This document shows positions 1-6,202 of a DNA stretch of 28,746 nucleotides, piece by piece (position 1 is the first letter of the stretch; every line of letters starts with the position of its first letter). Source of the DNA: Glaciecola sp964643575 (lineage in GTDB: Bacteria; Pseudomonadota; Gammaproteobacteria; Enterobacterales; Alteromonadaceae); assembly GCA_964643575.1 (NCBI GenBank), contig CAZXTD010000038.1, positions 1 through 28,746 on the forward strand, in the 5' to 3' direction. Under the pieces are notes generated by a model. The model was given only the letters and a program-made list of their open reading frames with translations, searched no databases and had not been told where the DNA came from. The position numbers were made by a program, and so were the translations under genes.

Positions 1-1
1 T

Positions 2-94
2 ATAATCAGGATTATCGGACTGGAAGCACTGAATGAGAATGCAGCTTGGCTACAATTGCACAAAATGAATGCTTATGAAGTACAAATTAACTGA
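2..94 (+). CDS. 3' end of an unidentified protein (partial)
   Basis: The window opens inside a reading frame that runs from base 2 to a TGA at 92-94. It encodes about 30 residues ending in NAYEVQIN. The frame is open from the window edge, the composition looks like normal protein, and a 147-base non-coding gap with a plausible promoter follows. These points suggest the true C-terminus of a gene lying mostly outside the window. The piece is too short to assign a family. Confidence 0.45.
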   Translation: MIRIIGLEALNENAAWLQLHKMNAYEVQIN

Positions 95-151
95 TAAAAC
101 AGCTACTTTTAATTTATTTTGATTTTTTTTGGATTTTTACTTATCTTTCAC

Positions 152-178
152 TAAAGAAATGAAAACACTTGCCGTTAC
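152..178 (+). promoter_or_regulatory. Candidate sigma-28 (FliA-type) promoter
   Basis: TAAAGAAA (152-159), an 11-base spacer and GCCGTTAC (171-178) resemble the flagellar sigma-28 consensus TAAAGTTT-N11-GCCGATAA. The spacer length is exact, TAAAG and GCCG are exact, and the second box matches 6 of 8 positions. It lies about 64 bases upstream of the start of the 84-residue protein. The predicted transcript start near 186 coincides with a hairpin, GGGAAAA (186-192) / TTTTCCC (196-202), that would sit at the mRNA 5' end. This is pattern matching only. Confidence 0.45.
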
Positions 179-241
179 AGATAATGGGAAAATGGTTTTC
201 CCGTGTTATTACTGTTAACAATAAAGAAAAGGAGAGGAGAT

Positions 242-496
242 ATGGTTATTCCAACGCAATTTCTCCCCATTAATACCAATAGGCCTAAGCCAGTAAAACG
301 TGGCGAAGTAACACTTGAAAAGTCTGATAGCAATTCGGATGGTACTAAACAAGTGGTGAGGGCTGTTGTTTCGCAATACGATAAACGCGAAGGTGAAGAC
401 CGCCGCAAACGCAAAGTTAAGCCTTTGTTAGACACACGCACAGGGCGCGATCGCCGTCTTGAAAACAACAAAAACTCAGTGGACATCAAAGCGTAA
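242..496 (+). CDS. Small basic conserved-looking protein, 84 aa, function unknown
   Basis: The start ATG at 242 is chosen because two overlapping Shine-Dalgarno runs, AAGGAG (229-234) and AGGAG (235-239), lie just upstream; a longer frame from 203 would begin inside a hairpin. The 84-residue product has no signal peptide or membrane segment. Its second half is rich in Arg and Lys (GEDRRKRKVKPLLDTRTG, then DRRLE), which could bind nucleic acid or an acidic partner. The stop codon lies inside the loop of an intrinsic terminator. A sigma-28-like promoter upstream suggests, without proving, a link to motility. I do not recognise the family. Confidence 0.7.
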   Translation: MVIPTQFLPINTNRPKPVKRGEVTLEKSDSNSDGTKQVVRAVVSQYDKREGEDRRKRKVKPLLDTRTGRDRRLENNKNSVDIKA

Positions 497-522
497 GCTG
501 GAGTCCGCTGAGTCGCTTTTTC
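474..522 (+). terminator. Rho-independent terminator overlapping the gene end
   Basis: ACTCAGTGGAC (474-484) pairs with GTCCGCTGAGT (503-513) with one wobble pair, and CGCTTTTTC follows. The stop codon of the upstream gene (494-496) is in the loop, so the left arm is coding sequence. Confidence 0.65.
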
Positions 523-617
523 ACTGAGTACAATTTTATTCGTTTATCACGCTGCATTAGCGCGCATTTGTCTGTTAAATTAAAAATAAATCTGCAACAC
601 TCTCAATTACGTATACT

Positions 618-654
618 TTGCACAATGTGCAAGTCGCAACGCGTACTTCGCAAC
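618..654. promoter_or_regulatory. Palindrome and direct repeat upstream of the S9 peptidase
   Basis: TTGCACA (618-624) and TGTGCAA (626-632) form a perfect 15-base palindrome with a one-base centre, 63 bases before the peptidase start. A -10-like TATACT sits at 612-617. Downstream, TCGCAAC occurs twice (634-640 and 648-654), 14 bases apart. This is consistent with an operator over the transcript start, but no regulator is identified and no convincing -35 was seen. Confidence 0.35.
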
Positions 655-694
655 ACATAACATATTCAAATAAACCTCTACCGAGATTATTATT

Positions 695-2770
695 ATGACA
701 ATAAAAACAAATATCAGACTACTCGTGCTGGGGCTAGGCTTGGCCTCATCAGCTTGTTTTGTAAATGCGCAAGCAACTGACGAGCAAGGCGCAGACACTA
801 GCAAACATATTTCATATCAAGATTTGTTTAACCTTGAGTACGCTGCTAACCCAGTAATAATGCCCGATGGCGAAACAGTGTTATACGAACGCCGCAGCAT
901 GGACATTATGAGCGACTCACAACGCACAAACCTATGGACCATATCGATTGATGGCAAGGTACATATGCCGCTTATGTCGAGCGCGGCTAATCACAGTAGC
1001 GCGATATTTTCTGCTGACGGCAGCAAAATGGCGTACTTGTCGAGCAAAGAAGGTAAAACACAAATATATGTGCGCGATGTAGCAAGTGGCAACACGGCGC
1101 GAGTGAGCGATGTGGCCATGTCGCCAGGCAGCTTGAGTTTTTCACCAGACGGTAAACATATCGCGTTTTCGATGTTTACACCGGCCAAAGCTAATTCCTT
1201 GTTTACGCTACCGGGCCAGCCTAAAGGCGCTAACTGGGCAGAAGAAGCGCATTATATTGACCGTACCTTATTCCAACGTGATGGCGCAGGCATGAATCGC
1301 CCCGGCAATATGCAGGTCTATGTTGTGCCAAGCTTTGGCGGCACGCCAAGGCAAATTACCAGCGGAGACTTTGATTATTCAGGCCAGTTAGCATGGTCGG
1401 CTGATGGCTCGACTATTGTGATGTCGGCCAACACTCGCGAAGACAGCGAGTTTGATATCTTTAACAGCGACTTAATTGAAGTTAACGTGAAAGACGGCAG
1501 CATCAAAAAGCTGACCGACTTTACCGGCCCCGAGAGTAACCCTCATTTTAGCCCTGACGGAAAAATGATTGCATTTACCGGTTTTGACGACAACGGTAAG
1601 TCTAATCAAATTAACCATTTGTTTGTAATGAACAGAGATGGCTCTGGCTTAAAAGACTTAACCGCAGACCTAGACCGCTCGGTAGGCGACATCAAATGGT
1701 CAGAAAACGGCAAAGGCCTCTATTTTAGCTACGACGACGCCGGCAAGAAAAACGTGGCTTATGTAAGCTTGTCGGGCAAGCGCGACTTAAAAACTGACGC
1801 GCTCGGCGGGCAAAGCATTGGCCGCCCTTATACCTCAGGTGAATTTGCAGTAAGTGAAGACGGCGAAGTGGTGTTTACTTTATCCACTGGCGATCGCCCA
1901 GCTGATTTAGCCGTTGTGAATAGACGCGGTAAAGTCACTACTTTGACTGACTTAAACGGCGACATTTTTGACCACAAAGTCATGAATAAGCCAGAGTTGA
2001 TGACCGTTAAAAGCAGCTTTGATGAGCGCGAACTTCAAGCATGGATAGTGACGCCTCCCAACTTTGACCCTAGCAAAAAGTATCCACTTATTCTTGAAAT
2101 ACACGGCGGCCCGCACACAGCTTACGGCCCTGAGTTTTCAACAGAAGTGCAAATGTTTGCAGCCGCTGGCTACGTTGTTGTGTATGGCAATCCTCGCGGG
2201 TCAACCTCTACAGGCACTGAGTTTGCTAACTTGATTGACAAAAACTACCCCTCTGAAGACTACAACGACTTAATGGACATGGTAGATGGCGTAATTGCCA
2301 AAGGCTATGTAGATGAAAACAACCTGTTTGTTACCGGTGGCTCAGGTGGCGGCGTATTAACTGCATGGATTATCGGCAACACCGATCGCTTCAAAGCCGC
2401 CGTAGTTGCCAAGCCCGTCATCAACTGGATGACCATGGTAGGCACCAGCGACATATACACCTTTATGACCCGCTACTGGTTTACCGACCTACCGTGGAAT
2501 GATGTAGACCAATACTGGGATCGTTCGCCACTTCGCTTAGTCGGCAACGTAACAACGCCAACCATGGTGTTAACCGGTGAGTTGGACGTGCGTACACCCA
2601 TGAGCGAAAGCGAACAGTATTACGGCGCACTTCGCTTACAAGGCGTAGAGAGCTCATTAGTTCGCATTCAAGGCGCGTATCACGGAATTGCTCGCAAGCC
2701 TTCCAACTTAGGCCGCAAAATCGGGAATATTTTAGCTTGGTTTGAGAAGTATAAAACTGAGGAAGAGTAA
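695..2770 (+). CDS. Exported S9 family (prolyl oligopeptidase / DPP-IV-like) serine peptidase
   Basis: The 691-residue protein starts with a Sec signal peptide (about residues 1-25, ending VNA), so it should act in the periplasm or outside. Residues about 40-400 carry repeated FSPDGK/WSADGS blades typical of the WD40-like beta-propeller of S9 peptidases. The C-terminal alpha/beta hydrolase domain (about 430-690) holds the full triad: Ser550 in GGSGGG, Asp631 in GELDVRTP and His663 in AYHGIARKP. The family cleaves short peptides, often after proline or from acylated N-termini; the exact specificity cannot be read here. HGGPH (oxyanion region) is present. The gene stands alone between a palindrome-bearing leader and a strong terminator. 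Length and domain order are normal. Confidence 0.92.
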   Translation: MTIKTNIRLLVLGLGLASSACFVNAQATDEQGADTSKHISYQDLFNLEYAANPVIMPDGETVLYERRSMDIMSDSQRTNLWTISIDGKVHMPLMSSAANHSSAIFSADGSKMAYLSSKEGKTQIYVRDVASGNTARVSDVAMSPGSLSFSPDGKHIAFSMFTPAKANSLFTLPGQPKGANWAEEAHYIDRTLFQRDGAGMNRPGNMQVYVVPSFGGTPRQITSGDFDYSGQLAWSADGSTIVMSANTREDSEFDIFNSDLIEVNVKDGSIKKLTDFTGPESNPHFSPDGKMIAFTGFDDNGKSNQINHLFVMNRDGSGLKDLTADLDRSVGDIKWSENGKGLYFSYDDAGKKNVAYVSLSGKRDLKTDALGGQSIGRPYTSGEFAVSEDGEVVFTLSTGDRPADLAVVNRRGKVTTLTDLNGDIFDHKVMNKPELMTVKSSFDERELQAWIVTPPNFDPSKKYPLILEIHGGPHTAYGPEFSTEVQMFAAAGYVVVYGNPRGSTSTGTEFANLIDKNYPSEDYNDLMDMVDGVIAKGYVDENNLFVTGGSGGGVLTAWIIGNTDRFKAAVVAKPVINWMTMVGTSDIYTFMTRYWFTDLPWNDVDQYWDRSPLRLVGNVTTPTMVLTGELDVRTPMSESEQYYGALRLQGVESSLVRIQGAYHGIARKPSNLGRKIGNILAWFEKYKTEEE

Positions 2771-2792
2771 ACAGGCTAAGTTACGTTAATAG

Positions 2793-2833
2793 AAAACGCG
2801 CAGTCAGAGTTGAATTTGACTGCGCGTTTTTTT
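2793..2833 (+). terminator. Strong Rho-independent terminator after the S9 peptidase
   Basis: AAAACGCGCAGTCA (2793-2806) pairs perfectly with TGACTGCGCGTTTT (2817-2830) around a 10-base loop, and a T run follows. It lies 22 bases after the peptidase stop codon. Confidence 0.9.
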
Positions 2834-2871
2834 ATTGCATAGCATAGACTTCACTTATCTTTTAAATTATT

Positions 2872-2891
2872 AATAACATGATCGTGTTATT
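2872..2891. promoter_or_regulatory. 20-bp near-perfect palindrome, candidate operator of the XRE regulator
   Basis: AATAACA (2872-2878) and TGTTATT (2885-2891) are perfect inverted arms around TGATCG; across all 20 bases only one pair fails. It lies 40 bases upstream of the XRE-family start codon, the usual place for an autoregulatory operator of an antitoxin-like HTH protein. The assignment is inferred from position and symmetry. Confidence 0.55.
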
Positions 2892-2931
2892 GACTGAATG
2901 CAGCTTTAATATCTACTAGAGGTTATTTAAC

Positions 2932-3264
2932 ATGAATATCGAGTTCGAAAAATTAAGTGATGGGAGAATTGCTATATCACCAAGTGATTTTGAGAATATT
3001 CTCGATATTCTTGAATTTGATAAGGCTAAATCAGCGAATGAGGAAACTTTTCCTCTAGAAATAGTAGAGCGTTTACTCGAAGGCGAAAGCCCTTTGCGCG
3101 TTTTTCGCGAGTATCGCGGCTATACACAAGTCCAAGTATCGAAGAAAGTTGGACTAACTCAAGCCACCATTGCAGAACTAGAAAAAGGCGAACAAAAAGG
3201 CTCCATCTATACATGGAAAGCGCTAGCATCTACCTTAGATGTTGATATAGTCGATTTAGTCTAA
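2932..3264 (+). CDS. XRE-family HTH regulator / orphan antitoxin-like protein
   Basis: This 110-residue protein has a Cro/C1-type helix-turn-helix at about residues 54-108 (VFREYRGYTQVQVSKKVGLT, then QATIAELEKGEQ). The acidic N-terminal arm (1-50) resembles that of HTH antitoxins. AGAGG at 2917-2922 is the ribosome site. Such proteins repress their own promoter, and a near-perfect 20-bp palindrome lies upstream. No RelE/HigB-type toxin is next to it: upstream is the S9 peptidase terminator, downstream a decayed frame on the other strand. It is therefore either a solitary regulator or an antitoxin that lost its toxin. The HTH assignment is firm; the antitoxin reading is inference. Confidence 0.8.
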   Translation: MNIEFEKLSDGRIAISPSDFENILDILEFDKAKSANEETFPLEIVERLLEGESPLRVFREYRGYTQVQVSKKVGLTQATIAELEKGEQKGSIYTWKALASTLDVDIVDLV

Positions 3265-3338
3265 AACTCAATAGTGACGACGGCGTGTATTTGAAGTGAA
3301 AGTTAATCAGTCGAGTTGAGAGGGGCTCTTATTAGATT

Positions 3339-3675
3339 TCAAAACTGCTCTTTCAACAACAGGGTTGTATCAATTCTGACAGTTTCCTGTGTACGTATTG
3401 CCGACGCTCGGGTATGCGCTAAGTACCAACCATATTGAGTGAGAATTGGTTGTTGCTAATTAAGAGTTTGTACAAATGACTTCCAAACTGCGTAAGCAGC
3501 ATACCATTCGGTAGTTCAATCGCGTAACTTACTTTGGGCATGTTCACGCCTTTTTTGGGATTAGTAAAATACTTATCGAAATTCAACGGCCAACTCAAAG
3601 CTTGGCGAACTTCGTCGTTTGGCTTATAGTGTTTACTTATTAAAAGGTCAATAATTTGATTTACTGTTAAGGAAG
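3339..3675 (-). pseudogene. Frameshifted, 5'-truncated remnant of an unidentified gene
   Basis: On the minus strand an open frame runs from about 3709 down to a TAG at 3419-3421 and reads like real protein (for example PKVSYAIELPNGMLLTQFG). Just before that stop, a second minus-strand frame opens and continues as ILTQYGWYLAHTRASAIRTQ, then ETVRIDTTLLLKEQF, to a TGA at 3339-3341. Joining the frames with one indel between about 3425 and 3460 gives about 110 continuous residues. No start codon with a ribosome site is visible, and the upstream end runs into the divergent gene at 3680, so the 5' part is probably missing. The family is not recognised. A sequencing error cannot be excluded as the cause of the frameshift. 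Confidence 0.45.
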
Positions 3676-3679
3676 AGGG

Positions 3680-4825
3680 ATGGAACGGAATAATCGAAAA
3701 TTCGATTTCTTACTCATTATCTTTATCTCACTCAGATCTTTTATTACAGCTCTTTACAAATATACTGGCGCTGCTTTTATTTATTCTAAATGGACTGGAG
3801 AGTCTACCCCGCAAAGCCAATCAACATTTTTTTTGTGGATGATTTCTATTTATTTAGGTGCACATACAATAGCAACAGAACGCTATTATAAACAGTATGA
3901 AAGAGTAGAAAAAGATTTTAGAGAGAATATATCTTTATTCGCAAATGGTCACCGACTAGCCGCATCAGTAGAGTTGCAAAACCTTCAATTCAGAAGAATT
4001 TCAAAGGAGCCTGACATCCTTAAACCGAACTCGATTGTTCAGAGTCTTTTTGGTAAAAACCAACCAATATCAGGTCAATTAAAATTACGCATCGATAAGC
4101 AAGTATTTACACTTTTTGGAAACGCAGCCTGCAAAGTCCCTTTGTACCAAACTCCTAGGATTGGTGCATTAGGTGCTGTGGAGCTTCTTTTTAAAATGTT
4201 GGCCGAAATTGAGAATTACGAGGAGTTTGCGGTAAAAACCAAAGAAAATAGTCTTTACACATTTCCGCCCAATATATCAAACTTAAATAAAGACTGTGTT
4301 AACGGTGAGGTTCCTTCATATACATTTGTTAATTCTGAATTGAGACATTTGAACGCTCGAAATAATACTATATTCGTCCAAGGTAAAAAGGACATCGTCA
4401 GTGATTCATTTTTTGCCCATGCTTCATTGGTTCAATATGGTTACAACTCAGAATTAATAATCAAAGATAGTACGTTTTTCGCTAGTAACATAACGTTAGA
4501 TAAAAAACATTTGATAAAAGGTTCCCAATTTATTTTCAGTAGGGTTCACGTTTCGGATATTGAACCTCTACCGTTAATCGATTACGATAATTCAAATTTT
4601 TTCATGAGTGATTTGACAGAGGTTAGCGTCTCCTGTGAAATCCTCAAATACAACAAAAATAAATGGAATGTCAGTAACAGCAAATGTGAGGATGTCGAAA
4701 CCTTTGATTCATATCATGATTTAATTCTGGCCTTCTTGAACTATTTAACAAGTAACCCAAATGTTAGACAACGTCTAGCTGCGAAAGCATTCACTTTTAA
4801 GAGTAAATTCGAGCGCAAAAAATAA
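3680..4825 (+). CDS. Unrecognised membrane-anchored protein, 381 aa
   Basis: The start ATG follows a good ribosome site (AAGGAAGAGG). Two hydrophobic N-terminal segments (about residues 8-34 and 49-67) suggest a membrane anchor. A charged linker follows (about 68-110), then a soluble domain. Residues about 215-300 (SELRHLNARNNTIFVQ, DSFFAHASLVQYG, DSTFFASNITLD) have a short-period pattern resembling a degenerate pentapeptide-repeat or right-handed beta-helix fold, but no regular repeat can be counted. The gene is visibly more AT-rich than its neighbours and is flanked by a gene remnant and a long non-coding stretch. This suggests recently acquired accessory DNA. I cannot name a function. Confidence 0.7.
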   Translation: MERNNRKFDFLLIIFISLRSFITALYKYTGAAFIYSKWTGESTPQSQSTFFLWMISIYLGAHTIATERYYKQYERVEKDFRENISLFANGHRLAASVELQNLQFRRISKEPDILKPNSIVQSLFGKNQPISGQLKLRIDKQVFTLFGNAACKVPLYQTPRIGALGAVELLFKMLAEIENYEEFAVKTKENSLYTFPPNISNLNKDCVNGEVPSYTFVNSELRHLNARNNTIFVQGKKDIVSDSFFAHASLVQYGYNSELIIKDSTFFASNITLDKKHLIKGSQFIFSRVHVSDIEPLPLIDYDNSNFFMSDLTEVSVSCEILKYNKNKWNVSNSKCEDVETFDSYHDLILAFLNYLTSNPNVRQRLAAKAFTFKSKFERKK

Positions 4826-5141
4826 ATAAAGACACTTTGTGCGCCAGACCTAATAATCAATTCGATGTACGGATGAAAAACACGAGCAATGCTGCTAAGC
4901 ACACTAGCTAAGTACATATTTGCATTGCTTGGAAGGTCCGGTTTCTGTGCTTTTGAGTCATCTGCAATTTCAAAAGTAAACTAGTTCAACCTGCACAATT
5001 TAGTAGTACAAAACTCTAAAGCCGACTGTCCGCTCCTTGTCTGTAGCAGCCTGTCAGGTGATATCTCTACCTGCACATGAAATTGTCAGATCAGATATAA
5101 TCCCTTGGTAATCACACCCTTGGTAATCACACTACTACAGT
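4826..5141. other. Non-coding stretch (316 bp) with a 15-bp tandem duplication
   Basis: No convincing reading frame was found on either strand. The one clear structure is a tandem copy of CCCTTGGTAATCACA (5102-5116 and 5117-5131), just beyond the 3' end of the minus-strand DUF4920 gene. I see no strong terminator hairpin for either flanking gene. Confidence 0.6.
5102..5131. repeat. Perfect 15-bp tandem repeat, two copies
   Basis: CCCTTGGTAATCACA occurs twice head to tail, followed by one further matching C. A replication-slippage duplication is the simplest explanation. Confidence 0.85.
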
Positions 5142-5654
5142 TTAGGCACTAATTGGCACTTTAACGCTTGTGGCGACTATTTCATAAACTACGCCCGCTT
5201 TGATTGAGTCTGACTCTGTTTGCAAGTCTTGTTTAAAGTGTTCTGCTTGCTCAGGGCTCATTTCTTTTTTGATAAGCTCACCAGCCAACAAAACTGTTTT
5301 ACCGCCTGCATCAGTCGGGATAAAAAAGCCGTAATCTTTAAACGACACTCTTAGCACTTTTTCTTCGTACTGAGCGATAAAAAAGCAGCCTTTCTTTTGG
5401 CACACTTTTGTTATTTTGGTTTCGAGTTGTATGGGTTTGCCGACGTGGGCTTCTGGTTTGGTAATCAAAGCCTTTAGGCTGACTTTTGCAATCGATGAAT
5501 CGAGCGGAGCGCCAAAGGTTTCGCTATTTGCGTCCTGAAGTACCGGCTCTGATAGGCGGATAGTGGCGTTGTTGTTTTGTGATGCTAATGTGGCAGTAGA
5601 ACATGCCAATATTAAGCTGCATATGCTAAAGACTTTTGTGAGGGATGGTTTCAT
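5142..5654 (-). CDS. Exported DUF4920 domain protein
   Basis: The 170-residue product has an N-terminal signal (residues 1-25, ending ATLA); Cys18 after ILA could instead be a weak lipobox. The DUF4920 core spans about 57-165. It shows GKPIQLETKITKVCQKKGC (Cys85 and Cys90, a CxxxxC pair) and RVSFKDYGFFIPTDAGGK, the family's most recognisable blocks. The family has an OB-like fold of unknown role; the cysteine pair could bind metal or form a disulfide in the periplasm. The start is supported by AAGGG a few bases upstream. It lies downstream of, but well separated from, the small protein at 5783-6079. Confidence 0.85.
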   Translation of the reverse strand: MKPSLTKVFSICSLILACSTATLASQNNNATIRLSEPVLQDANSETFGAPLDSSIAKVSLKALITKPEAHVGKPIQLETKITKVCQKKGCFFIAQYEEKVLRVSFKDYGFFIPTDAGGKTVLLAGELIKKEMSPEQAEHFKQDLQTESDSIKAGVVYEIVATSVKVPISA

Positions 5655-5782
5655 TGGGATTACCCTTTTTAATTAATCAATGACTATTTAACCAAAGCAA
5701 ATGTTTGGAATTATTGCTCTGCCTTAATCAATCAATCCTGATTGTTAGTTTTGACAAATATACTGTGGCTTAAAATAGAGCG

Positions 5783-6079
5783 CTAAACCTTAATCCGCCC
5801 GCCTCGTAAAGCAAGTTCCTGTAATGATGGGTCAGTGTAGTAATACTGTTTATCTTCAGGGTCTAATACTCGAACGTAAACGGTCTCGCCAGCTTCTATT
5901 TTCATAGGGAATGTCGCTCCTTCTGATGAAAACAAACCATCGTCGCAACTCAGTGTAGTGGCCGCAGGATTCCCGTCGACATCTTCGCAAGCATTATGTA
6001 TAGAAACTTCAGTAGACTTGCTGAGTGCAAATTCCGCAGGGTCAGCTCCTGATATTAAAGTTATATCCGCGTATGACAT
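5783..6079 (-). CDS. Small acidic protein of unknown function next to the TIR-TPR gene
   Basis: The 98-residue product has a usable ribosome site (AGGA) before its ATG. It has no signal peptide or membrane segment and is acidic. Alternating hydrophobic and polar stretches (TFPMKIEAGETVYVRVLDPE) suggest a small beta-sandwich. Two cysteines (Cys31 and Cys45) fall in the NACEDVDGN and LSCDDG segments. It follows the TIR-TPR gene on the same strand after a 123-bp gap, so it may belong to the same transcription unit. The family is not recognised. A partner or substrate of the neighbouring TIR or S8 proteins is a guess from position only. Confidence 0.65.
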   Translation of the reverse strand: MSYADITLISGADPAEFALSKSTEVSIHNACEDVDGNPAATTLSCDDGLFSSEGATFPMKIEAGETVYVRVLDPEDKQYYYTDPSLQELALRGGRIKV

Positions 6080-6202
6080 TATAGTTTTCCTATGTGAAAT
6101 AATTCCAAAGTTTACTACTCTTTTTAGATGCTGAATTTAGTGTGGAGCAATGCACTTTTTAAATCAAGACAATACCGCACTACTGTCGCTAAGTTTCCCG
6201 CG

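Noticed and set aside
607..804. Open frame opposite the S9 peptidase start
   Set aside because: It is a minus-strand shadow of the leader and signal peptide, with no ribosome site.
2932..3675. Complete toxin-antitoxin pair formed by the XRE gene and the minus-strand remnant
   Set aside because: The two are convergent, the remnant shows no recognisable toxin motif, and it is broken.
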